NCBI GenBank assembly: GCA_030407315.1
Contig: JALQPE010000436.1
Span: 1 to 64,000, forward strand
Direction: 5' to 3'
Source: Asparagopsis taxiformis
Taxonomy: Eukaryota; Rhodophyta; Florideophyceae; Bonnemaisoniales; Bonnemaisoniaceae
Length of the DNA: 64,000 nt
In this document: piece after piece, positions 1-8,568 of the stretch
Position numbering within the stretch: position 1 is the stretch's first letter
Layout: each line of letters starts with the position of its first letter
Translations under genes and position numbers: made by a program
The notes under the pieces: generated by a model
Databases searched by the model: none
Told to the model about the DNA's origin: nothing
What the model saw: the letters and a program-made list of their open reading frames with translations, nothing else

Positions 1-526
1 TTCATACTTGCATTCCATGTCGAGTTTTGACGCAAAAGGAGAGGTTTGCGAGCTGAAACAGGGAGACTGTGCCGTCCAGATGCGACCAATTTTATTTTTG
101 TGGTGCTTTCGAGACTTGGAATGTAACGTGTTCGTAGTTTTTTGGTAGTAGTTTTGTGCTCACTCCAGCTGACATCCCACGGTGGAATTTAACCGAGAGT
201 TCAATCATTTCCAACTGTTACATCACATTGCGTGCTGGCAACGTGGTGCATGGAAGGACGAACGACTGCCCTGGGAGATGAATTTTCAATTAATTCATTG
301 TAATAATAAACTTTTTTATTTCCAAACTTCGTGGAATCTGAAGTGCTTTACAGCGGATATGCCACAGATCATGTAAGGAAAGCAATGGATTCTCATATAT
401 ATGATTATATGTTTATATTCGTTGTTCTCGATCCGGATCTCTTTGTTGGGGAATCAGAGACCATGGCTTGGGCATACTCAATCTCACTGCCGGCGATGAT
501 TTCGAGTATGCACAGCAAGACTTAAG
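1..526. other. No gene recognised
   Basis: I see no convincing coding region here. The short open stretches have non-ATG starts or no protein-like composition. An upstream exon of the mini-exon locus that follows could lie here, but no repeat copy or clear splice pair is visible. Confidence 0.5.
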
Positions 527-545
527 CGGACGCAGAAAGCGTCCG
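527..545. repeat. Short hairpin
   Basis: A perfect 7-bp inverted repeat (cggacgc / gcgtccg) is separated by five bases (agaaa). It lies about 65 bp before a larger perfect hairpin. No role is known. Confidence 0.6.
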
Positions 546-610
546 GTCGACGCCGCAGGCTCCACTCCGCCCTCACACACACCGATCTGATCTTTGACCG
601 ACTTTGCTTT

Positions 611-647
611 GTACGTGCGCGAATCTGATCAAGATTCGCGCACGTAC
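611..647. repeat. Perfect 16-bp-arm inverted repeat
   Basis: The left arm gtacgtgcgcgaatct (611-626) is the exact reverse complement of the right arm 632-647, around a 5-base loop (gatca). It sits immediately before the tandem exon/intron array. It could be a cruciform-prone site, a small mobile-element footprint or an RNA hairpin. Nothing in the sequence distinguishes these. Confidence 0.8.
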
Positions 648-664
648 CTTCGTTCATCCTCTAC

Positions 665-1690
665 ACTCGAGGGTATGCGTTGAGGGAAGCGTGGGTTTTG
701 AGTCTGACTATTTCCGTTGATGCGATATTTTCATGGGAAGCCTGTTGACTGTGTGTGTATTGAGCGGAGGATGGAAGAGAGGTACGTGAAGTTTGAAAAA
801 GTATGCTGTGAGGGAAGGTTGATTTTGAGTCTGACTGTTGTGGTTGATTCCGATGTGTGTAGATGAGCAGGAATGTTGATGACGGAAGGTAAGTTCATTG
901 AGTGCCAAGATGTGCTTTGCGAAGATATGGACTGCTGACTATGATTATTGTTAATTGCAAGGTTTTTGGATCATGGTTTGTATTGTGTGTAGGATGGATG
1001 AGAGGTACATTTGCGAGTTCTCAGGGTATGTAGCGAGGGAAACGTTGGTTTTCAATCTGACTGTTGCGATTGAATCCGATGTTGCGTAGGTGATGGAGGA
1101 ATAGTGATGACGGAAGGTAAGTCACATTGGGCGCCCAGACGGTTGTGCGAAGATGCGGAATGCTGACTACTTTTCTTGGCTACACGATTACGTGATTTAT
1201 GGTTTTATTGTGTGCAGGATGGAACAAGTAAAGTAAGTGTGCGAGTTTTGAAAGTAAGCAGCGAGGGAAGGTTGGTTTTGAGTCTGACTATTTCCGTTGA
1301 TGCGATATTTTTCATTGGAAGCCTATGAGTCATGTGTGTATTGTGTGGAGCGAAGGTAAGTGTGCGAGTTTTGAAAGTATGCTGTGATGGAAGGTTGGTT
1401 TTGAGTCTGACTGTTGTGGTTGATTCGATGTTGTGTAGATGATGCAGGAATGTTGATGACAGAAGGTAAGTTTTACTGAGCACCAAGACTTGTTTTGCGA
1501 AGATATGGACTGCTGACTTTGATTATTCATTGCAAGGTTTTGGATCATGGTTTGTATTTGTGTAGGATGGATGATTCAGTCATCCTCTCGGAGAGGTAAG
1601 TAAGGGAGTTTCTAGGATATCTGTCGTGGTAAGCGTTGCTTTTGAGTCTGACTGTTGTGGTTGATTCTGATGTGTGTATGTGATGCAGGA
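665..1690 (+). repeat. Tandem degenerate array of about 223-bp exon/intron modules
   Basis: About four and a half degenerate copies of one module are present. Each full module has a tiny exon of the type gatgga(t)gagag (770, 993, 1218, 1566), an 'A' intron beginning gta-gt and containing gagtctgactgttg, a second small exon of the type gaatgttgatgacggaag (871, 1099, 1448), and a 'B' intron containing gctgacta and ending in a t/g-rich tract before ag. Spacing between equivalent exons is 223-228 bp in the first copies. The copy at about 1233-1355 is a fused A/B intron variant, as is the partial one before 770. Confidence 0.7.
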
Positions 1691-1762
1691 GTGGTGAAGC
1701 AGGAACGGCAGGACTCAAGGAGAGTGAAGAAGGGATGTAGGAAGATGGGAATGAAGCTGTGA
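770..1762 (+). CDS. Candidate multi-exon gene made of repeated micro-exons (3' part)
   Basis: Proposed exons are 770-781, 871-888, 993-1004, 1099-1116, 1218-1232 (uncertain), 1448-1465, 1566-1595 and a terminal exon from 1689 with a TGA stop at 1760-1762. Each exon is followed by a gtaagt/gtacgt-type donor. Most are preceded by a t/g-rich tract ending in tag or cag, with ctgac-type branch sites upstream. The main exons are 12, 18 or 30 nt, all multiples of three and all joined by phase-1 introns. Joined, they read as repeated GWxR and G-M-L-M-T-E peptides, then a basic tail ending KKGCRKMGMKL. In 1218-1232 the strong donor leaves an in-frame TAA, so either the weaker donor at 1228 is used or the exon is dead. 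The 5' end is not identified. A non-coding RNA or a decayed gene is an alternative. No family is recognised. Confidence 0.4.
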
Positions 1763-2042
1763 AGTGTTTCTGTATATGTGTATATTTGGGGCATACGATA
1801 GAAGTGAGAGTGCGTTTCAAGTGGTGTAAGATTTTGCTGACCATGTTCGTGTTTGATGTCTTGATGATTTAATGGGCTGGGGTGGTGTCGAGGAAAGCGG
1901 GGATGGTATTGGGAAGGAGCGTATTTTTTGTAATCTAGGTCGTGAGGGTTCTTGCAGTATGTGCGGATGGTGGTGCATGGCGTTCGGATGGTAGGGAGAA
2001 CGCGATAGTGAGGGAGATGGGTGATCGACGATATGCTGACAG

Positions 2043-2155
2043 GTATTTTGTATTCTGGCTGGATACGTATTTCCTATTCTAACCGGGTATTTATTTCCTA
2101 TTCTAACCGGGTATTTATTTCCTATTCTGACCAGATATGTATTCCCTATTCTAGA
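2043..2155. repeat. 24-bp minisatellite, about 4-5 copies
   Basis: Units of about 24 bp built on tatttcctattctaaccggg are arranged head to tail, with the outer copies degenerate. Read on the minus strand they give an octapeptide repeat of the type VRIGNKYP inside an ATG-started open frame (2230 to 1817). That frame otherwise looks non-coding (S/P/H-rich, no recognisable domain), so I treat the feature as a DNA repeat. Confidence 0.75.
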
Positions 2156-2276
2156 GAGACGTATTGTATACGAGCAGTTTCCTAAATGAGAGAATAAAAT
2201 ACGGTCCGATATGGGCCCTGAATTTACCATCCGCTGTAATTTCTTCCCTCCCGGTTTTCGCTGATATATTGTATAC

Positions 2277-2663
2277 TGGATGTCGGGTCCTAGTATTCCG
2301 CCATATGTACTAGAGAAAGTGGATGTCGGGTCCTAGTATTCCGCCATATGTACTAGAGAAAGTGGATGTCGGGTCCTAGTATTCCGCCATATGTACTAGA
2401 GAAAGTGGATGTCGGGTCCTAGTATTCCGCCATATGTACTAGAGAAAGTGGATGTCGGGTCCTAGTATTCCGCCATATGTACTAGAGAAAGTGGATGTCG
2501 GGTCCTAGTATTCCGCCATATGTACTAGAGAAAGTGGATGTCGGGTCCTAGTATTCCGCCATATGTACTAGAGAAAGTGGATGTCGGGCCCTAGTATTCC
2601 GCCATATGTACTAGAGAAAGTGGATGTCGGGCCCTAGTATTCCGCCATATGTACTAGAGAAAG
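2277..2663. repeat. 43-bp minisatellite, nine complete copies
   Basis: Nine contiguous 43-bp units begin with tggatgtcgg and end with gtactagagaaag (unit starts 2277, 2320, 2363, 2406, 2449, 2492, 2535, 2578, 2621). Copies 1-7 read gggtcc and copies 8-9 read gggccc; otherwise they look identical, so the array expanded recently. The unit's tail, gtactagagaaagtgga, continues without a break into the inverted-repeat motif at 2652, so the array probably grew out of that sequence. There are no unique spacers, so it is not a CRISPR-like array. Confidence 0.95.
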
Positions 2664-2776
2664 TGGACGTCCGCATCCAAAAATTTTTATTTTTTTTTGG
2701 ACGCGGACGTTCATTTGTTCTAGTAAATCTCGGGGCCGACTAGGACCCGTACTAGAGAGACTGGACGTCCGCGTCC
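2652..2776. mobile_element. Inverted-repeat terminus-like sequence of a GC-rich element
   Basis: A 27-nt arm at 2652-2678 (tactagag...ggacgtccgc...tcc) is matched, with five mismatches, by the reverse complement of 2699-2725, across a 20-nt A/T loop. A third copy lies in direct orientation at 2750-2776. Just before it, actaggacccg (about 2740-2750) is the reverse complement of cgggtcctagt in the 43-bp unit. This is the sort of sequence seen at transposon ends. No matching far end or target-site duplication was found near 5.7 kb, so the element class is open. Confidence 0.5.
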
Positions 2777-4453
2777 ACTTCCGAAAACACAGACGTGGCC
2801 ACATCCGGACGACTGACGTGGGCAACGTTGCCCCCTTCCGTAGCCTCGCGTGGCACGACCTCTCGAGGATCCGGCGCACGCGGCGCTTCGTTTTGATGGC
2901 CACGACGGCCAGAACGCGTCCCTCGGGGGCGCTCGTTGCCCCCGAGGCCGCCGAAATAACCGGCACGATTGCCACGACGGCGTTCGGAACGGGAAGCGAC
3001 CCGCGGCACGTAAGCCCCATCACTTCGTACCTGGACGAACTCTTGGTTGTCCCCGGTCGCGTAATCCGGGCGTACAACGCGATACTCCGGCCCCAACGCA
3101 AGGGCGCCGCGAGCCTCAGCCAACGCGCTGGTACGGAGACAAACGTGTCGGAACCGTCCACCGGGATTGCACGAAGCATCTCGTAGTCGGCCAGGAAGTC
3201 CAACGTGGACTCCGGCAGTAGGCATGCGCGCCCGAACACACGACGTTCCACGAACAGCGAGCATGCGAGCATCGCTGCGTGTTCGATATCCACGGCCATG
3301 AGGAAACGTTCCTTCACGGGGGCAGGCGCGTCCTTCACGGCATCGGTGAAATAATGTACCACGCGTGGTAACAACGTGGACGACCCACGGGGGTACGGAA
3401 ACTCCTCTACTACTTCCGGCAACGGCGGGAAGTAGAGCTCGCTCGGGACGACCCACGGAGCTGACGCGTGCGACACGCGGTAGTCGTCTGCGTTCACGTG
3501 ACGGAGCGCGAAGTGGTCGTCGTACGACACGACACTTTTGGAGATGACGCTCAACGAAAGAGCAGTCTTCCATTCGGCACGTTGCCGTTCGGAAAGTGTC
3601 CGCGGACATACGAATACGGACGCCACCGAGATGAACGGCGGTTCCTCGGGCGTCCCCTTCCACAGGAAGGCGTCCATACGATCGACGTAGATCGCGTCGT
3701 TGACGTCACGCAACCACGAGCGGTCGCAACGTATCGACGCCGGGATCTGGTAACGTTCCGATCCCGGTGGCCCGTTGGCGAAACGACGCCCGGCTGCCCG
3801 CCCCCACGTATCCTCGGCGGAACGCATATAGTCGACGACCGCGCGGGCGTCCAGACGATCTCTGGCCAACGTGGCGAGATCGTCATCCGTAATGCCCACG
3901 CGGGGCAACGCAGCCCACGCGTGGGTCAGGACGCCTACGTTTAGCGCCGCACCGCCACGTGAGGCGGTGCCGACTGTCCCAACGGGGCCACCACCCTCCG
4001 GCGAGGGATCCTGGCGAGGGAACGCGGCGAGCCATCACGACGAGGCACGCCCGTGCGGGCCGCCGCCACAGCACGACGCGAACGAGCGGCCGCTGCCATC
4101 GCGGCTGCACCCGTCGATGGGGCCGCGGCGGCCGGAATGACGGGTGACGAATTCCCCGAGTCGGACGCCGTTGCGTCATCATCACGTGGGGCATCGGCCC
4201 TATTAGCCTCGGCAGGCGTCACGGAAGCCACCAGGCGAGACGGAGCCATCGGGCGAGACGAAGAGGCGACGGCCTGCGAAGCAACGGCTTGACCCGCCCT
4301 AACGGATGGGGCGGGAGCGACGGACGCTTCCGTCGCTGGCGGCGCACCGGCCCCGACGAGGGAGGGAGCGCCCTGCGAAGGGTTCCTCGCTCCACCTCCA
4401 GCAGAGCCGGCGGGCCGCGGAGTGTGGGTATCGGTGCTACGCGTAGTGACCAT
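2752..4453 (-). pseudogene. Gag-like or structural ORF of a mobile element, broken by two frame changes
   Basis: Protein-like sequence runs through three minus-strand frames. The first opens at an ATG (4453-4451, MVTTRSTD...), gives about 170 aa rich in A, P, R and S, and stops at 3941. The second is open from about 3960 to about 3130 and carries the most globular-looking part (for example VDYMRSAEDTWGRA and DAIYVDRMDAFLWKG). The third continues to 2752 with an R/G/N-rich tail (for example YATGDNQEFVQVRSDGAYV). A low-complexity N-terminus, a globular middle and a basic tail resemble retroelement gag architecture, but I recognise no named domain, zinc knuckle, reverse transcriptase or integrase. 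The element would be truncated or non-autonomous. Base composition is clearly more GC-rich than the flanks, which supports a foreign origin. An ordinary host gene with sequencing errors is the main alternative. Confidence 0.4.
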
Positions 4454-4648
4454 CGTGGTCAGTTCGTACGCAACGAAGACGAACAGTGCAACGAGCACGA
4501 AAACGAGAGCCACGCGGGCGAAACGGAACAACAGAACGAAAGTAACGGAGGTAGTAGTACCCAGCGGGGGAAAAGGGTAAGGGAGAACGAAAGGCAACGG
4601 CCTGGATGACGATGGTGAGAGGAAGGGTGAGCGACGATCGCTATCACG

Positions 4649-4668
4649 TTAAGCCGCGGCTTAAATAA
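4649..4668 (-). promoter_or_regulatory. Perfect 16-bp palindrome overlapping a TATA-like box
   Basis: 4649-4664 reads ttaagccgcggcttaa on both strands. On the minus strand it is preceded directly by ttatttaa (complement of 4661-4668), about 210 bp before the gag-like ATG at 4453. It could be a promoter with an embedded operator-like palindrome. Confidence 0.35.
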
Positions 4669-5700
4669 CCTTCGGACGACCGTTGTCGTAATGCCCGCTG
4701 GCAGATTCACGAAAGGGCCGCGGCCTGCGCACGTATCGCGCTGAATTGAAGCACACCCGCGTGGTGGAATTGGACACTGCATTCGTTGCAGGGAAACGCC
4801 TAAGCGAGGCATTGACGTACGACGCCAACGGGCGGGCCGCGATGATTACGAAAGAGCCGGAGCGCACGCGCGCGCTCCGGCGCCGTGGCGATTCGATCAG
4901 CCAACCGGGCCGCGTACGTTTAAACGAGATTTTTCGGGACAACTGCCACGTCCGCAGTTGTACCCGAAAAGGCGCCACGGCCCCGTGTCTCAGGCGCGTC
5001 CTGAAGGGCCTCGCGTGGCCGGGACGTCCACGTGTGGGGGTGGGGCTGTGTAGTATACGTGGCAATTCCGAAATTGCAAATATTTACGTTTTTCCGCGGA
5101 ATTCGAATCTCGGCGGACACGACCGGCGACAGCAATGCACGAACATTGCTGGCGCATGCGCGCGCGCAACCGGCACACGTGTGCAACGAACGTACTGGCA
5201 ACGGCCAACGGACCAACGGGTCCCTACGTGTGACCCACAAGGTCCTTTCCCATTCGGGGACGTTACGAACAGTGTTTACACTGTAAAGCGATGCCATCGT
5301 GGCCATATAGGTATTGGCATCGTGCCGGGAGGGAAAGGGGACAAGACAACGATCGAGCAACGGCTCTAGTCTACGACTGACTTCTACGTTTTACGTTTAC
5401 GTTCTGCCTAACGAGGCTTCGTCTCCGTCGAGCTGCGTACTCCCTACCCATCGCCGCACGTAAGGCTGATTGCGTGTAGTGCCTCCGGGCTTGGTTGAGA
5501 GCGCCTCCGGTGACGTACCACCTCGTTTGCTAACGTAATCCTCGCGTGGATTGTTGCGTCGTGACGCTCGTGTCTACTCGCTAACCACTCTACCTTCTAC
5601 CGTTCTAACAATACAGTCAAACACCAGCGGGTGGACTGCTCGTTTCGTTTCGTAAGGACAGCGTGTCCGTAGCTCGTACCAGCTATCTAGAACTAACGTT
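4669..5700. other. GC-rich block without a recognised gene
   Basis: This keeps the GC-rich, CpG-rich character of the gag-like ORF and is probably the upstream part of the same element. Open stretches exist on both strands because of the composition, but none has a protein-like pattern. No long terminal repeat, primer-binding site or second ORF was identified by eye. Confidence 0.4.
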
Positions 5701-6838
5701 GTTCCACAGAAACTTCATTATATACGCGATTTTCGGTCTACATGAACAGGTTCGAGGAGGATACCCTAGCACCTGCTCATCTAGTCTTCCAATGAATACT
5801 ATGCGATGATAGCAGCAATTCAAGTTCAGAAATCAATAGAGCAAACTGCGAGCACCCAAAAACTAGACGTTTCTTGAACCAAATTCAGCATGCCACCACA
5901 GTACACTGAGATTTGTACTAATTCGTCTACATTACGGATATGCTGGAATGACCAAATAGATATCTTCCAGATCGACGAGATCACAACGTCCATAAACCGA
6001 TTAGAATTCGGAGAAGGCAAAGCATGCTCCTCCAGCCACCTGTGAATTGGAATGCCACTATGCTGATCTTAATGATTCTCTTTCGCACAAGTCGGAACAA
6101 AATTTTATAGGATTTCAAGGCACGAAGAAGATATTTTAACTTCAGAACGATAGCTGAGTCACGGCTCGATTTTTGCGCGTCAAAATTTCGACATTGCATA
6201 CGCTTTCCGATACAGTATGCAGCCAAGATTATTATGACGAAACTAGCTAAGTCAGATGCAATCAAAACGCATCATGCGGCTGGGGCGACAGTGAACGTAT
6301 GTGAAAACTTGTGCGCCACCCCATGCTTCATTACCCAGCAGATCACTGGCACGCGTTTGTCTTGTCGAAGATACAAGCCCATCCCAAGAACGCAACTGCG
6401 TTCCGAATCGCTCCTCAGGTATTGTTCTGCAACCCAGTTTTTCTATTCAGTCCCACCCTCCCATAGCCCTTGTAGCATGTTCTCCTTCATTTCCAGGCCA
6501 ACCCTGGGGCCTCTCGCTGCACGCATTGGCAGGTTAATTTACCTGAAGGACTACAGTACTCCTAACCTCGGGTTGAGCCTGGATAATTTTCAGCCAGCCC
6601 TGCAATACAAACTCCGTTCTTCTCATCTTCGGTCCCGTATTGCTTTTGATATCAATATCAATCAAGTTCTGGTGCCAAGGCAGTAAGTAGTGTGTGGGAT
6701 ATTAATTACGATTTTTTTAGATTCAATTTAGTTGGTAAATAGTCATATTTCGAATGTCTTCATGGCCTTGGCGCCACGATGATGACCTACATCTTATATT
6801 AATTTTGTGAATCCAAATCAGCTGTGAGTATGCCGGAT
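5701..6838. other. Spacer, nothing recognised
   Basis: Composition returns to AT-richer host-like DNA. Open frames such as 6234-6686 (plus) are short and show no recognisable pattern. Unrecognised exons cannot be excluded. Confidence 0.4.
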
Positions 6839-8467
6839 CTAGACGAAGAACGGACGCCTAGGCACTTGACTCGGCGTCAATCCAGTATTCCTCAGTACAA
6901 TGTCACGGAAGATACCGCGCCTTCCCCTCAGCACCCTCACACGACGAATCTCCCGGCGAAGCGGCGCACTGAACAGACCGTTTCTCAGGTAGAAGAACTG
7001 ATCGCCGTCCCTCAGCCGTGTGAATTCAGCCGTCCAAATTGCCCTCATTGTCACACCCACAGATCCGCCGCCGACGTGCTCCTCGGAGATCAGACCTGGG
7101 AACGCATCTACGTCGTCAATGTCGTCGTACACAGATGCGAATCTCGCTTGCACCTCTGTGTCCGATGTGATGTCCGCAAATGACTGTGCACGCTCGATGC
7201 CGAACAGCTCGCGCACCTCATTGTACGACGGAATGTTGTGATCGCGTCCGCGCTGAATGTTGAGAGAAATCAGATCAAAGTCGGCAAAGCCTGGGAGGTT
7301 ACTGAACAGGCCGTTGCGGAGGACGTTGACAACCTTGTTGTCGATTTCCTGGCAGCGCGTTGTGACTGCACCGAGCAGGAACGAGTCTAGTCCGGTGCTT
7401 CGGAAGAAGCTCTGTTCACGCATGAACATTTCTGTAACGGGGAGGACGGTTCGTGTGGAGCCCTGGACAACCTGCACACCGTCTCCGACCATGGTGTGTC
7501 CGATACGGAATGCGGCGGTGGCGAAGATGTTGCTGACGGTGGGGTTCACACTGGGGTCGAATCCTCGGTAGCGGGGGAGCGACCTGCCGATGATTGCGGG
7601 GAAGAATTCCTCCCACACAACCTTTTGGAACTGTGCGATGTTGATGCGACGGGCCAACTCGTACAGGCCGTCATCCGAGAGGTCATTGAATGTTGGGCTC
7701 TGCACCAGCTCGTCAATGATGTTGTTGTGTTCGCGCAACCAAATGGTGTGGAGGACGGTGAGCATGGGGGTTTCGTTGGAGCGAATGTCGCCGGCGACGA
7801 AGAAGTCGTCTGAATTGTTGGGGTCGTTGAGGAGTCCTTCGGTGTTGAGGGGGAGGAGGTTGTCGGAGCTGGTCTTCATGCGGCCTTGTTCGAATGTGCG
7901 GAGTGCATTTGCACGCTCAGTGTCCGAGCCGTACACCATGGAGAGGTCGATGATCTGGGAGAGGAGGTTCTCTGGGCGGACGGTGCCTGGGGCTTCGCTG
8001 GGGACAGAGACGCGGATGTTTCGACGGAAGGGGAGTGAGGAAACGTCTGTGTTAGGGTCGTCTGCGGGGACGGGAATGGGGACGGTTTCGTCGCCGGCCT
8101 CGGAGAGGACGAGGTCGTGGTCGAGGAATTGGCCGAAGAAGACGAGGAGCTCATTGAGGTTTCTGTCGTTGAAGACGGGGGAGTCCTGATCGCAAACGGC
8201 GTTGGAGATGAGGCGGGCATCGGGGCGGCCACGGCTGGAGAAGGTTGCGGAGGAGAGGTTTGGAATGTAACTGAAGACGGCCTCTGTGGCCTGGCCGTAT
8301 GCGGGGTTGGAGGGGTTTGTGCAAGTTCCGTCGAAGAATCTTGCGGAGATTTCGCAGTTGACACGGGTGAGGGCGTCTTGGTGGACTGCGGGGGCAGGGA
8401 GTGCGGTGGCGGTGGCGATGGTGAGTGAAGCGGTGAGGAGGAGGGGGAGGATGGCAGAGGGGATCAT
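6839..8467 (-). CDS. Secreted animal-type haem peroxidase (peroxidase-cyclooxygenase superfamily)
   Basis: An intact, intronless 542-aa protein. Residues 1 to about 24 form a hydrophobic signal peptide (ILPLLLTASLTIATATA), so secretion or entry into the endomembrane system is expected. The superfamily's catalytic signatures are all present. FGQFLDHD (111-118) gives haem-linking Asp116 and distal His117, and Asp118 is a calcium ligand. SQIIDLSMVYGS supplies the rest of the calcium loop (Asp174, Ser176). GDIRSNE (226-232) gives catalytic Arg229 and Glu232. FRIGHT gives proximal His324. LNIQRGRDH (402-410) gives Asn403, which pairs with the proximal His. Thr233 replaces the Met that forms the sulfonium haem link in myeloperoxidase, so a lactoperoxidase-like haem attachment is expected. 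The likely reaction is H2O2-dependent oxidation of halides or phenolics. Start: the ATG at 8467 gives a complete signal peptide and lies about 95 bp after a TATA box. Confidence 0.93.
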   Translation of the reverse strand: MIPSAILPLLLTASLTIATATALPAPAVHQDALTRVNCEISARFFDGTCTNPSNPAYGQATEAVFSYIPNLSSATFSSRGRPDARLISNAVCDQDSPVFNDRNLNELLVFFGQFLDHDLVLSEAGDETVPIPVPADDPNTDVSSLPFRRNIRVSVPSEAPGTVRPENLLSQIIDLSMVYGSDTERANALRTFEQGRMKTSSDNLLPLNTEGLLNDPNNSDDFFVAGDIRSNETPMLTVLHTIWLREHNNIIDELVQSPTFNDLSDDGLYELARRINIAQFQKVVWEEFFPAIIGRSLPRYRGFDPSVNPTVSNIFATAAFRIGHTMVGDGVQVVQGSTRTVLPVTEMFMREQSFFRSTGLDSFLLGAVTTRCQEIDNKVVNVLRNGLFSNLPGFADFDLISLNIQRGRDHNIPSYNEVRELFGIERAQSFADITSDTEVQARFASVYDDIDDVDAFPGLISEEHVGGGSVGVTMRAIWTAEFTRLRDGDQFFYLRNGLFSAPLRREIRRVRVLRGRRGIFRDIVLRNTGLTPSQVPRRPFFV

Positions 8468-8560
8468 GATGGATGGATGGATCGGTAGGCTAGAGCTGGT
8501 GGCCGATGGATGATGGGTGGTGAAGTGAGGAATGATGGTCGGATGGGAGTGGGGATAGGG

Positions 8561-8568
8561 GATTTATA
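8561..8568 (-). promoter_or_regulatory. TATA box of the peroxidase gene
   Basis: On the minus strand this reads tataaatc, 94 bp before the peroxidase ATG, implying a 5' leader of roughly 60-70 nt. Confidence 0.6.

Noticed and set aside
1205..1844. Minus-strand frames through the mini-exon array
   Set aside because: Their translations are T/H/L/S-rich reversals of the repeat. The splice-signal pattern makes sense only on the plus strand.
2277..2663. CRISPR-like array
   Set aside because: The 43-bp units are directly contiguous with no unique spacers, and the context is eukaryotic.
4746..5369. 207-codon plus-strand frame in the GC-rich block
   Set aside because: It overlaps a similar minus-strand frame, its composition follows the GC-rich DNA, and no domain is visible.
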